The translations under genes and the position numbers were made by a program. The notes under the pieces are model-generated. The model saw nothing but the letters and a program-made list of their open reading frames with translations, was not told the origin of the DNA and ran no database searches. Shown piece after piece: positions 40,384 to 49,067 of a stretch of 64,000 nucleotides of DNA; position 1 is the stretch's first letter; each line of letters starts with the position of its first letter. Origin of the DNA: Palsa-892 sp035295845 (GTDB lineage: Bacteria; Pseudomonadota; Alphaproteobacteria; Rhizobiales; Xanthobacteraceae); contig DATGIF010000019.1 in the NCBI GenBank assembly GCA_035295845.1, positions 186,001 through 250,000 of the forward strand. Reading direction: 5' to 3'.

Positions 40384-41508
40384 TTAACCATGGCGGGCCT
40401 GCCGCACCGCCAGCGCCTCCCGATAAGCGGCGAGTACGCTCTCGGTCATGGCCTCGACACGGAAGTCGCGGGCGATGCGTTCGTGCAGCCTCTTTGTGCG
40501 CGAGGCGGCGCAACCCTCAAGCACGGCCATGATCGCCTGCGCGAACGCGGCGGAATCGTTCGGCGGCACCAGGTCCCTGGCATCGGGCCCGAAGATCTCC
40601 GGCAGTCCGCCGACGCGGGTGGCGGCGATCGGCACGGAGGCGGCCGCCGCCTCGAGCACAATGTAAGGCAGGGATTCCGCACGGCTCGGGACCGCAAGCA
40701 CGCGGCCGCGCCGGAAGGCCGCGCGCGCGGGCAGAACACCGCCGAAGTGAATGTGCTGAGTCAAGCCGCGGCGCTCGACCTCGGCGCGATAGCGGGCGGT
40801 GTCCGGGCCATCGCCGAACAGGATCGCGCTTTCGATTTTTTCTTCCGCGAGCAAGCGCGCGAGTGACTCGATCAGGACGTCGACGCCCTTGAGGCGGCGG
40901 AGCTCGCCCACAAATACGACATCGGCGGCGTCGGGATCGGGCATGATTGCCGACAACTCGTCCGACCGCACGCCGTTATGGACGACGCGGGCAAGCGCGC
41001 GCGGCGTTTCGATTTTTTCGCGAAACGTCGCAAGGCCGTATTTGCTCTCGAACAGAAAAAGATCGGTGCGGCGGGCGAGAAAGCGCTCGAGCGTAAGATA
41101 AACCAGGCCGAGTGGGGAGGCGGCGGAATAATGCATGCTGCCGCCATGAGGCGTGTAGACGCGGATCGCCGCGCTTTCCGCGAGCCGCGCATAGGCGCCG
41201 CCCTTGGCGCCATGGCCATGGAGCACATCGGCGTTCGCCTCGCGCGCGCGCGCCGCGACGAAACGGATGGCGTTGAGGTCGGAAAATCCCGGATGGCGCG
41301 GCATGGCCACACGGTGAATGCCGAGCTTTGCGACAGGCGCAAGGCCTTGCAAGGCGCTTTCCGCCTGCGCGCCGCCGGTGGTGGAATCGAGGACAAGGCC
41401 GACGGCGTGACCGCGCGCGGTCTGCGCCGCCGCTAGATCCGTAACATGACGGAAGAGCCCGCCCACCGGGGCGCGCAAGACGTGCAGGATACGCAAGCCC
41501 GCGCTCAT
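40384..41508 (-). CDS. Family 4 glycosyltransferase
   Basis: A 374-residue GT-B fold enzyme. N-terminal GGLFRHVTDLAAAQTARGH, central GHGAKGGAYARLA, and the C-terminal donor domain with VVFVGELRRLKGVDVLIESL, FGDGPDTARYRAEVERRG and the E-x7-E motif area ESLPYIVLEAAAASVPIAATRVGGLPEI (given in parts). It transfers a sugar from a nucleotide donor during repeat-unit assembly. ATG 41508 (MSAGLRILHVLRA) is chosen; the 38 codons upstream are not protein-like and would run into the Wza-like gene. Confidence 0.93.
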   Translation of the reverse strand: MSAGLRILHVLRAPVGGLFRHVTDLAAAQTARGHAVGLVLDSTTGGAQAESALQGLAPVAKLGIHRVAMPRHPGFSDLNAIRFVAARAREANADVLHGHGAKGGAYARLAESAAIRVYTPHGGSMHYSAASPLGLVYLTLERFLARRTDLFLFESKYGLATFREKIETPRALARVVHNGVRSDELSAIMPDPDAADVVFVGELRRLKGVDVLIESLARLLAEEKIESAILFGDGPDTARYRAEVERRGLTQHIHFGGVLPARAAFRRGRVLAVPSRAESLPYIVLEAAAASVPIAATRVGGLPEIFGPDARDLVPPNDSAAFAQAIMAVLEGCAASRTKRLHERIARDFRVEAMTESVLAAYREALAVRQARHG

Positions 41509-41518
41509 GACGGATGGC

Positions 41519-42073
41519 TCAGAGCCAGCGCTCCTCGATGGTGATCGTGTCGCCCGGGCGCAGCGGGTAGGAGAGTGGCACAAAAGCGTGGATGGTGCGG
41601 CCGTCGACGATGCGGGCGACATTGGCGCCGGTCTTGAGCGCGCGGGGACTGAAGCCGCCGGCGACCGCGACCGCCGACTCCACCGTCAGGCCGTTGACAT
41701 AGGCGTATTGGCCGCCGGCCGTGACCTCGCCGAGGATGAAAAAGGGCCGGTAGTTCTCGACCTCGACCGCCACGTGCGGCTCGCGGATGTAGCCGTTCTT
41801 GAGGCGGCCGACGATTACGCCCGACAATTCGCTCGTGGTCTTGCCGCGCGCTTCGACCGCGCCAATGAGCGGCATGGTGATCTTGCCGGCGCTGTCGACG
41901 GCGTAGGAATTGCTGAGGCCGTCCTGGCCGAAGACGACGACGCGCAGCCGGTCGCCGGCGTCCAGGGTGTAAGGCGCCTCGAAGGCGGGATCGATGGTTT
42001 CGGTCGGCATCCGGCCTGCGCAGGCGGCAAGCGAGAGCGCGAAGGCGGCGACGAGGACCGTTCGGACGAGCAT
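41519..42073 (-). CDS. Polysaccharide export lipoprotein (Wza-like)
   Basis: A 184-residue outer-membrane export protein. Lipoprotein signal with lipobox LAAC (LVAAFALSLAACAG), the Poly_export domain (YTLDAGDRLRVVVFGQDGLSN, GKITMPLIGAVEARGKTTSEL) and one SLBB repeat (FFILGEVTAGGQYAYVNGLTV). It is shorter than E. coli Wza and lacks the C-terminal amphipathic barrel helix, as do many short Rhizobiales members. It lies 10 nt before the glycosyltransferase start, so the two are co-transcribed. Confidence 0.92.
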   Translation of the reverse strand: MLVRTVLVAAFALSLAACAGRMPTETIDPAFEAPYTLDAGDRLRVVVFGQDGLSNSYAVDSAGKITMPLIGAVEARGKTTSELSGVIVGRLKNGYIREPHVAVEVENYRPFFILGEVTAGGQYAYVNGLTVESAVAVAGGFSPRALKTGANVARIVDGRTIHAFVPLSYPLRPGDTITIEERWL

Positions 42074-42134
42074 GGGCGGCCGCTAAGCGTGAATCGTTTG
42101 TTAATTGTTAGCGGCGGTATGGTTAACGAAGCCC

Positions 42135-42638
42135 TTATGAACGGGGCCGGGGGCTTGAAAAACCAGCGATTTTTGGCGGTTTTCGGGGATTTTGCCGGCC
42201 CCCCGGGCCGGGTGCCACGGTCACTTCGCGCGCTTTGAGCTCCGTCTCGCATTGCGAGCAGACCATCACCGGATCGAAGCGGTGGCCGCAGCTATGGCGG
42301 TGGAGGAGGGGGCGTCCGCCCGGCGCCATGTGCACGTCGCCCCAATGCACGAGCGCCATGATCACCGGGTAGAGGTCGAGGCCTTTTTCGGTGAGCCGGT
42401 ACTCATAGCGGGCGGGGCGCTTTTCATAGAGCGTCTTTTTCAAGACCTCGCTGCGCACGAGCTTCCGCAGCCGGTCGGCGAGCACCGGCCGCGGAATGCG
42501 GAGACGGTTTTCGAAGGCCTCGAACCGGCGCACGCCGAGAAAACAATCGCGCAGCACAAGAAGCGTCCAGCGGTCGCCGATAACGGAGACCGCGCGCGCG
42601 ACCGAACAGGGTTCTTTGCCGAGTTTCTTCCACTGCAT
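42135..42638 (-). CDS. HxlR-family winged-helix regulator
   Basis: A 167-residue transcription factor. The start MQWKKLGKEPCSVARAVSVI with CSVARAVSVIGDRWTLLVLR is the HxlR signature (a redox- or aldehyde-sensing Cys near residue 11). The wing is KKTLYEKRPARYEYRLTEKG. The C-terminal part adds a four-Cys/His cluster (HRHSCGHRFDPVMVCSQCE) that may bind zinc, followed by a basic tail. It faces away from the SDR gene, 100 nt apart, which is the common arrangement for regulating that gene. Confidence 0.9.
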   Translation of the reverse strand: MQWKKLGKEPCSVARAVSVIGDRWTLLVLRDCFLGVRRFEAFENRLRIPRPVLADRLRKLVRSEVLKKTLYEKRPARYEYRLTEKGLDLYPVIMALVHWGDVHMAPGGRPLLHRHSCGHRFDPVMVCSQCETELKAREVTVAPGPGGRQNPRKPPKIAGFSSPRPRS

Positions 42639-42738
42639 GACTGATCCGCGTTCCGCTCGCGGAGCGACAATAGGCTTGACGGGTTCATTTTTCAAACGCA
42701 CTCTTTCACGCAATTCGAAAGCACAAAACGAGGGAAGC

Positions 42739-43479
42739 GTGGGGACGGAGAAACGCAACGCCACCGTCGCGGTGGTCGGCGCCGGCGACTACATCGGGGC
42801 CGCCATTGCGCGAAAATTCGCCGCCGAAAGCTATATCGTTTTCGCCGGCCGGCGGAACGGCGACAAGCTCGCGCCGCTCGTCGCCGAAATCGAAGCCGCG
42901 GGCGGCCGCTGCACGGGCCGCGGGCTCGATGCCCGCAAGGAAGAAGAGATCGCCGCCTTCCTCACGGAAGCCGATCGGGCGGCGCCGCTCGAAGTCTGCA
43001 TCTTCAACGTCGGCGCCAACGTCAATTTTCCGCTGCTGGAAACGACCGAGCGCGTGTTCCGCAAGGTATGGGAAATGGCCTGCTATGCGGGCTTTCTCAC
43101 CGGCCGCGAGGCCGCACGTTTGATGCTGCCGCACGGCCGCGGCTCGATCTTCTTCACAGGCGCCACCGCCAGCATGCGCGGCGGCGCGGGCTACGCCGCC
43201 TTTGCCGCCTCGAAATTCGGACTGAGAGCCGTGGCGCAAAGTGCCGCGCGCGAGCTCGGCCCGAAGAACATTCATGTCGCGCATCTCGTGATCGACGCCG
43301 GCGTCGATACCGCATTCGTGCGCACGCGCATTCGCGAGCGCACGGGGAGCGACGCGGTCGAGCCCGATCAGCTGATGGATCCCGATTCGATCGCCGCCGC
43401 CTACTGGTATCTGCACCAGCAGCCGCGCGACGGCTGGACGCATGAACTCGATCTTCGCCCCTTCCGCGAAAAATGGTGA
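42739..43479 (+). CDS. SDR-family protein with altered active site
   Basis: A 246-residue Rossmann protein starting at GTG (GAGGGAAG just upstream). Its cofactor loop is GAGDYIGAAIA, unlike the usual TGxxxGIG, and where classical members have Tyr-x-x-x-Lys it has Phe-Ala-Ala-Ser-Lys (GYAAFAASKFGLRAVAQ). A family with such a change is known among SDRs, so it may be a functional but non-classical reductase or a binding protein. It overlaps the following isomerase gene region (ATGG/TGAG) and is divergent from the HxlR regulator. Confidence 0.83.
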   Translation: MGTEKRNATVAVVGAGDYIGAAIARKFAAESYIVFAGRRNGDKLAPLVAEIEAAGGRCTGRGLDARKEEEIAAFLTEADRAAPLEVCIFNVGANVNFPLLETTERVFRKVWEMACYAGFLTGREAARLMLPHGRGSIFFTGATASMRGGAGYAAFAASKFGLRAVAQSAARELGPKNIHVAHLVIDAGVDTAFVRTRIRERTGSDAVEPDQLMDPDSIAAAYWYLHQQPRDGWTHELDLRPFREKW

Positions 43480-43484
43480 GCGCC

Positions 43485-44093
43485 ATGCCCCGCGTTGAAT
43501 TCCACTTCGATTTCGGCAGCCCCAACGCTTATCTCAGCCACATCGTGCTGCCGGAGATCGAGCGGCGCACGGGGGCTTCGTTCGAATACGTGCCGATCCT
43601 GCTCGGCGGCGTCTTCAAAGCGACCAATAACCGCTCGCCGATCGAAGCCTTCAAGGACATCAAGAATAAGCTCTCCTATGAACGGCTGGAGACGAAGCGC
43701 TTCATCGCCAAGCACGGGATCTCGCGCTTCAAGATGAACCCGTTTTTTCCGGTGAATACGCTGGCGCTCATGCGCGGCGCCATCGCCGCGCAAGAAGAGG
43801 ACCTGCTCAAACCCTATGTCGATGCGGTCTTTTCCGCCATGTGGGCGGAGCCGCAGAAGATGGACGATCCCGAGGTCATCCGCACGGCCCTCGATGCGGC
43901 GGGTCTGCCGGGCGCAAAACTTGTCGCGCGCACGCAGGAGCAGACGGTCAAGGACAAGCTTGCGAAGAGCACCGAGGCGTCGGTTCTCCGCGGCACCTTC
44001 GGCTCGCCGACCTTCTTCGTGGGCGAGGAGATCTTCTTCGGCAAGGACAAGTTGCGCGACGTCGAGGAGGAAATCGTCCGCCAGCGCCAATGA
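43485..44093 (+). CDS. 2-hydroxychromene-2-carboxylate isomerase family (GST-kappa/DsbA-like)
   Basis: A 202-residue protein starting MPRVEFHFDFGSPNAYLSHI, the family's conserved opening where Ser binds glutathione. The helical insert has RFIAKHGISRFKMNPFFPVNTL, and GTFGSPTFFVGEEIFFGKDKL is the cis-Pro strand. Members isomerise aromatic-degradation intermediates using glutathione. It is co-transcribed with the SDR protein, so both may serve degradation of an aromatic or aldehyde compound under HxlR control. ATGs at 43473 and 43485 and a GTG at 43476 are possible starts. Confidence 0.92.
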   Translation: MPRVEFHFDFGSPNAYLSHIVLPEIERRTGASFEYVPILLGGVFKATNNRSPIEAFKDIKNKLSYERLETKRFIAKHGISRFKMNPFFPVNTLALMRGAIAAQEEDLLKPYVDAVFSAMWAEPQKMDDPEVIRTALDAAGLPGAKLVARTQEQTVKDKLAKSTEASVLRGTFGSPTFFVGEEIFFGKDKLRDVEEEIVRQRQ

Positions 44094-44235
44094 GGCGGCC
44101 GGCGGAAATTAACGAAGCCTTCACCAAGGGAAGGGCGATGGCCCCTGTATAAGCCGGGCGCCGCCCGGTTAACCCCGTGGCAACCCTAATGATTTATTAT
44201 GGCGAACATTTCCGTCGAGTCGGAGTTCGCCGAGC

Positions 44236-46344
44236 ATGCGTCGCGACCGGGCGCCCAAACCGAGCATCGCCCCGAGCGAGATTGAGGGCGAACTCGATCT
44301 CGGCGCGCTGGGCCGCGCGCTCTGGAAGAAACGCCGCTGGATTGTCCTGCCGACCATTCTCGCGGCGCTGATCGCCTTCGGCGCGGTGAACATGCTGACG
44401 CCGCGCTACCTGTCGGAAGCGCGGGTGCTCATCGAAAGCCGCGAAACCGCCTATAGCCGTCCGGAAATCGACCGCACCGCGGTGGAGCGCGATCGCGCCC
44501 CGCTCGACGCCGAGGCGCTGCAAAGCCAGGTACAGATTTTTCAATCGCGCGATCTCGCCCGCAAGGTGGCGCGCGAACTCAAGCTCGCGGAATTGAAGGA
44601 ATTCAATTCCGAAAGCAGCGCCCACCAGATGATGACGGCGCTCTTGGCGCTCGTCGGTTTTTCCGGCGAGCCGTCGCGCAAGTCGCTCGAGGAGCGGGTG
44701 CTCGAACGCTATTACGAGCGCCTCGCGGTCTATCAGATCGAGAAGTCTCGCGTGGTCGCGGTCGACTTCCAGTCCGAGGACGCCGAGCTTGCCGCGAAAG
44801 TCGCGAACGCGATCGGCGTCGAGTACCTGGCGATGCAGGAGGCGTCGAAGCGCGATGCGATGAAACAGGCGAGCCTGTGGCTCGCCACCGAGATCGAGCG
44901 GCTGCGCGCCCGCGTCGGCGAGGCGGAGGCCAAGGTCGAGGACTTCCGCTCCCGCTCGAACCTCTATGTCGGCAACAACAACAACCAGCTCGGCACGCAA
45001 TCGCTCGGCGAATTGAATACCCAGCTCATCAACGCGCGCTCGCAGAAGGCCGACTTTGAATCGCGCGCCCGCTTCATTCGCGATCTCCTCAAGAGCGGCA
45101 AGCCGATCGAGGCGGCCGACATCACCAATTCCGAATTGATTCGCCGGCTCGTGGAGCAGCGCGTGGCGCTGAAAGCGCAACTCGCCGAGCAATCCTCGAC
45201 GTTGCTGCCGCAGCATCCGCGCATCAAGGAGCTCACCGCCCAGATCGGCGACCTCGACAGCCAGATCCGCGGCGAAGCCGAAAAGCTCGTGCGCTCGCTC
45301 GAAAACGACGCGCGCATCGCCAACGCCCGCGTCGAGACGCTCTCGACGCAACTCGATCAGCTGAAGCAGCAGCAATCGGCGCTGGGAAATCAGGACGTGC
45401 AGCTGCGCGCGCTCGAGCGCGAGGCCAAGGCGCAGCGCGACCTGCTGGAATCGTACCTCGCGCGCTATCGCGACGTGACCGCCCGCGACACGCCGGATGC
45501 TGTGCCGGCGGACGCGCGCATCATTTCGCAGGCGGTAGCCTCGTCGACGCCGCACTTCCCCAAGAAGCTGCCGATCGTGGCGGTGGCGGCGATCGGCATG
45601 TTCATGTTTGCGCTGGCGCTCGCGGCCATGGGCGAGCTGCTGGGCGGCGAGGTGTACCGGCCTGTCGAGGCCGCGCGGCCTTCGTCACCGCCGCTTGAAG
45701 CACCGGCGCGGGCGCCCTCAAGCCTCGCGGCAACACCCGCGAACGTACAATCGCGGCTCGCTGAAGTCGCCGATCAGATGCAACGGCTGGGGCGCGGCAT
45801 TTTTCTCGTGAGCGGCGCGGGCACCGATCCGTCCTCCGGCCGCATTGCCGTGCATCTCGCGCGCGATCTTGCGGCCAGCGGCGCACGCACGCTTTTCCTC
45901 GATCTTGATCCGGACGCGGCTCCTTCCGCCGCGCTTCTGCCGGAGCCGCGAGTCGCGGGCCTTTCCGACTTGCTCACGGGTGCCGTGCATTTCGGCGATG
46001 TGATCCACCGCGACCGCGCCTCGCGTGTCCACGTGATCGCGCCGGGGCGCGCGGCCGCGAGCAGCGAAGCGCTACTCGCCGGCGAGCGGCTTTCGGTCGT
46101 GCTTGGCGCGCTGTCGCAGACCTACGACTACGTGGTGGCGGCGACGCCGGCTCTTTCGATGCTCCGCGGCGCCGAACGGCTCGCGCGCTTTGCGCGCGCG
46201 ACGATCGTGATCGCAGGCGAGGGCGATGACGCCGCGGCTTCGGCCGAAGCCAGCCGGCTCGAGACCAAAGGCTTTGCCCATGTGAAGGTTGCGGCGGTAG
46301 CGGATACGCCGCCCGACCGTTCAGGCGGCCGCGTCGCCGCCTGA
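44236..46344 (+). CDS. Wzc-like chain-length determinant with degenerate ATPase domain
   Basis: A 702-residue inner-membrane protein. N-terminal Wzz domain (LGRALWKKRRWIVLPTILAA is span 1; SEARVLIESRETAYSRPEID), long periplasmic coiled coil with GNVR-type segment, second span (about residues 435-465), then a cytosolic Rossmann-like domain of the BY-kinase kind. That domain seems inactive: the Walker A position reads GTDPSSGRIAV instead of PGEGKST, Walker B lacks its Asp (YDYVVAATPALS), and no tyrosine cluster ends the protein. It would set polymer length but not autophosphorylate. It follows the isomerase by 142 nt; its 3' end overlaps the CelD-like gene by 24 nt. Confidence 0.88.
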   Translation: MRRDRAPKPSIAPSEIEGELDLGALGRALWKKRRWIVLPTILAALIAFGAVNMLTPRYLSEARVLIESRETAYSRPEIDRTAVERDRAPLDAEALQSQVQIFQSRDLARKVARELKLAELKEFNSESSAHQMMTALLALVGFSGEPSRKSLEERVLERYYERLAVYQIEKSRVVAVDFQSEDAELAAKVANAIGVEYLAMQEASKRDAMKQASLWLATEIERLRARVGEAEAKVEDFRSRSNLYVGNNNNQLGTQSLGELNTQLINARSQKADFESRARFIRDLLKSGKPIEAADITNSELIRRLVEQRVALKAQLAEQSSTLLPQHPRIKELTAQIGDLDSQIRGEAEKLVRSLENDARIANARVETLSTQLDQLKQQQSALGNQDVQLRALEREAKAQRDLLESYLARYRDVTARDTPDAVPADARIISQAVASSTPHFPKKLPIVAVAAIGMFMFALALAAMGELLGGEVYRPVEAARPSSPPLEAPARAPSSLAATPANVQSRLAEVADQMQRLGRGIFLVSGAGTDPSSGRIAVHLARDLAASGARTLFLDLDPDAAPSAALLPEPRVAGLSDLLTGAVHFGDVIHRDRASRVHVIAPGRAAASSEALLAGERLSVVLGALSQTYDYVVAATPALSMLRGAERLARFARATIVIAGEGDDAAASAEASRLETKGFAHVKVAAVADTPPDRSGGRVAA

Positions 46345-47568
46345 TTTTTTCCCGCCCGCAAGCATCCGGCGGAGCGTCAAGGCGAGTTCCAGCGCCTTGG
46401 GCGAGCGCTTTACCCAGCGTTTGATCATCGCCTTTCCCGCCGCGATCGCCGCGAGCGCCTGGCCGCGCGGCGACAGGCCGAAATATGAATCGAACAAGGG
46501 TTCGGCGGCGTCGGAGAACATCGATTTGTACTGCGCCTCACCGACGCCGTGATCGTAGATGGAAAGCCCGCGTTGCATGTGATCGCGGATGACGTGGACG
46601 AGCAGCAAAAGCCCGGGGCTTTGGCGGGCGGCGTCGCCGAGCGTGTAGGAATTGAACATCGAGGAGAAACGCTTGTCGTCATTGACGCCGGCGAAAATCG
46701 CGAGCACGTCGCTGTCGGTATCGAGGGCGTGGATTTCGATGACAGGCTTTTCCTGTTCGAGGCCTTGCAGGCAGGCCTCGCGGATGAAATCGGCAACGCC
46801 GGGCGCGGCGAAGACGTTATCGATGCCTTGTTCGGCGAGCCGCGCCGACTTCTGCGCGAAAAAAGCGTCGAGAAAGCGCTCGACCTCGGCGGGGGTCCTG
46901 GCGCGCAGGTAGCGATAGCCGGCAAGTTTTTCGAGCTTGCGCTCCTTGGTGCGGAGCCGGCCGCGCATGCTGTTGGACAGGATTCGCTCGAACAATTCCT
47001 CGGGCGCGCCGGTGAGCGCGAGCCGGAAGCCGTCGCTCGGCGAGCCTTGATGCGGGAGGCTGCGAAACGGATTTTGCATTCCGTCCCAGCTTTCCGGCTG
47101 GTTGAGGAGTTCGATCGCATCGAGACCGGGGCGAAGTTCGGCGAGCCAATCAATGAGCGCGCGGAGCGCCGCGGCATCGCAGGCAAAATCGCGCCGCCAC
47201 GGGCCGAAATTATAGTTGGCGTGCTTGCCGCCGAGGAAACGAAGCACCGTGAAGCGGCCGCTCGCGGAAGCGCCGAGCGGCAACAGAAACAGCGGCTCGC
47301 CGGCAATGTCGAAGGCGGCGATCAGGTGCGGCGAGATGCCTTCCGCAGCACCCACATGGCGCTGCCAGCCCGCGATCCAGTCGAAGCGCTGATAAGGCGT
47401 GAGCACGCCGGAGACCTCGAGCTTCCGCCAGTGCGGCTCGGCGGCGGCAATCTCGGCGATCAATTCGAGGCGGGCGATGCCGCGGCTCGAAAGCGCGGCC
47501 GGCAGGCGGCCCGTCCATTCGCGTTCCCCATCCGCGCGCATACGCGGAAAAATCGCGGTCTGCATCAT
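46321..47568 (-). CDS. CelD/FemAB-like GNAT acyltransferase
   Basis: A 415-residue protein of the 'cellulose biosynthesis CelD' GNAT_6 family. N-terminal domain (LTPYQRFDWIAGWQRHVG, FLGGKHANYNFGPWRRDF), middle RMRGRLRTKERKLEKL-like basic stretch (SMRGRLRTKERKLEKL), and the C-terminal GNAT half with GLLLLVHVIRDHMQRGLSIYDHG and YKSMFSDAAEPLFDSYFG. Proteins of this kind lie in exopolysaccharide clusters and are thought to acylate sugars or polymers. Converges with the Wzc-like gene with overlapping ends. Confidence 0.88.
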   Translation of the reverse strand: MMQTAIFPRMRADGEREWTGRLPAALSSRGIARLELIAEIAAAEPHWRKLEVSGVLTPYQRFDWIAGWQRHVGAAEGISPHLIAAFDIAGEPLFLLPLGASASGRFTVLRFLGGKHANYNFGPWRRDFACDAAALRALIDWLAELRPGLDAIELLNQPESWDGMQNPFRSLPHQGSPSDGFRLALTGAPEELFERILSNSMRGRLRTKERKLEKLAGYRYLRARTPAEVERFLDAFFAQKSARLAEQGIDNVFAAPGVADFIREACLQGLEQEKPVIEIHALDTDSDVLAIFAGVNDDKRFSSMFNSYTLGDAARQSPGLLLLVHVIRDHMQRGLSIYDHGVGEAQYKSMFSDAAEPLFDSYFGLSPRGQALAAIAAGKAMIKRWVKRSPKALELALTLRRMLAGGKKSGGDAAA

Positions 47569-47680
47569 TACGCACCCTTCCTCGGCCGGACCTTGATAAA
47601 GAAATCCTAATTTTTTTACCGGGCCTCTAGGGCCTTGGGCGGAAAGGGTTTTTCGCAGCCAATCTTTCTTCGAAATAGCG

Positions 47681-47707
47681 GGAATAACGCGCTTCCAGAC
47701 TCAGTCT
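47681..47707 (+). promoter_or_regulatory. Possible ECF-sigma promoter before the metallophosphoesterase operon
   Basis: GGAATAAC (47681-47688), a 15-nt spacer and GTCT (47704-47707) resemble an ECF -35/-10 pair; the operon downstream encodes an ECF sigma factor, which often controls itself. Weak evidence from a single site. Confidence 0.35.
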
Positions 47708-47757
47708 CCATAGAGGGACGGGTGATTTTGCGCGCTCGGCGCGAAGAGGAGAGCGAA

Positions 47758-48699
47758 ATGGCAGAGAAGGACTTTATGGACGGCCCGGAAGTCGATCGCC
47801 GCGGCGCGCTCGAATGCATGATCTGGGCGGGTACCGGCGTGCTGTGGACGCTTGCGGGCGGCGTGCCGAAATCAGTCGGCCTCGTAGGCGAGGCTTTCGC
47901 CGCCGACGTGAAGGGCTTCACTTTTTTGCAGATCAGCGACAGCCATGTGGGCTTTGAGAAACCCGCGAACCCCGACGCGCTCGGTACGCTGAAAGAGGCA
48001 ATCGCCAAGGTGAAGGCAATGCCCGCCAAGCCCACCTTCATGATCCACACCGGCGACATCAGCCACCTGTCGAAGCCAACGGAATTCGACAATGCCGACA
48101 AGGTGATCAGCGAGGCCGGACTTAACGTGCATTACGTGCCGGGCGAGCACGACATCATCGACGAGGAGCGCGGCAAGGCTTATCTGGAACGTTACGGCAA
48201 GGGCGCGAAGGGCGCGGGCTGGTACAGTTTCGACGACAACGGCGTCCACTTCATCGGCCTCGTCAACGTCGTGGATCTCAAGGCCGGCGGCCTCGGCAAT
48301 CTCGGCGCCGATCAGCTGGCCTGGCTCGAAGACGATCTCAAGGGAAAATCCGACAGCACGCCGATCGTGGTCTTCGCCCATATTCCGCTGTGGATCGTCT
48401 ATCCGCAGTGGGGGTGGGGAACCGAAGACGGCATGCGCGCGCTCGAGCTCCTGAAGCGTTTCGGCTCGGTCACGGTGCTGAACGGCCACATCCATCAGCT
48501 CATCCAGAAGGTGGAGGGCAACGTCACCTTCCACACGGCGATGTCCACGGCCTTTCCGCAACCGGCGCCGGGCGCGGCGCCTTCACCCGGACCGATGCTG
48601 GTGCCGGCGGAGAAGCTCCGCAGCATGCTTGGCCTTTCCAGCGTCACCGTGAAGCAGGGCCAGAAGCCGCTCGCGATCGTTGACAGCACCCTCGGCTGA
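47758..48699 (+). CDS. Exported metallophosphoesterase (calcineurin-like)
   Basis: A 313-residue phosphoesterase. The N-terminus has twin Arg (EVDRRGALECMIWAGTGVLW) with a hydrophobic segment ending AFA-A, a likely Tat signal. Metal-binding motifs in order: ISDSHVGF (D-x-H), HTGDISH (GD), VPGEHDI (GEHD replacing GNHD), FAHIPL (H) and LNGHIHQ (GH-x-H), so all metal ligands of the family are present. Substrate unknown; perhaps a phosphodiester in the periplasm. GAGGAGAG precedes the ATG. First gene of the operon with cupredoxin, sigma and anti-sigma. Confidence 0.9.
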   Translation: MAEKDFMDGPEVDRRGALECMIWAGTGVLWTLAGGVPKSVGLVGEAFAADVKGFTFLQISDSHVGFEKPANPDALGTLKEAIAKVKAMPAKPTFMIHTGDISHLSKPTEFDNADKVISEAGLNVHYVPGEHDIIDEERGKAYLERYGKGAKGAGWYSFDDNGVHFIGLVNVVDLKAGGLGNLGADQLAWLEDDLKGKSDSTPIVVFAHIPLWIVYPQWGWGTEDGMRALELLKRFGSVTVLNGHIHQLIQKVEGNVTFHTAMSTAFPQPAPGAAPSPGPMLVPAEKLRSMLGLSSVTVKQGQKPLAIVDSTLG

Positions 48700-48710
48700 A
48701 GAGGGCGACG

Positions 48711-49067
48711 ATGATTCAGCCGAACGGTTTAGGCGCAGCGATCAACATCGCGCGCCGCGCTTTCCTTGCGCTAGCGTTCGCGGCGGCTTTTGCCGCGAAC
48801 CCCGCGCAGGCGGAAGGTGCGGCAAAAGTGACCATCGACAACTTTACCTTCGCCCCCGCCGAATTGACGGTTGCGGTTGGCACAACCGTGACCTGGGAAA
48901 ATCACGACGACATTCCCCATTCGGTGGTGGAGAAAAACAAGCTTTTCCGCTCGCGGGCTCTCGATACCAACGACGCCTTCTCGTTCACATTCACGTCAGC
49001 CGGCACCTACGACTATTTCTGCGGGTTGCATCCGCACATGGTCGGGAAGATCATCGTCAAGCCGTGA
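48711..49067 (+). CDS. Periplasmic cupredoxin (plastocyanin/amicyanin-like)
   Basis: A 118-residue protein with a signal peptide (RRAFLALAFAAAFAANPAQA) and one cupredoxin domain: VTIDNFTFAPAELTVAVGT, first copper ligand His in IPHSV, then Cys, His and Met in YDYFCGLHPHM, all four type I copper ligands. It would carry electrons or copper in the periplasm. It lies 11 nt after the metallophosphoesterase and its stop overlaps the sigma gene start (GTGA). Confidence 0.93.
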   Translation: MIQPNGLGAAINIARRAFLALAFAAAFAANPAQAEGAAKVTIDNFTFAPAELTVAVGTTVTWENHDDIPHSVVEKNKLFRSRALDTNDAFSFTFTSAGTYDYFCGLHPHMVGKIIVKP

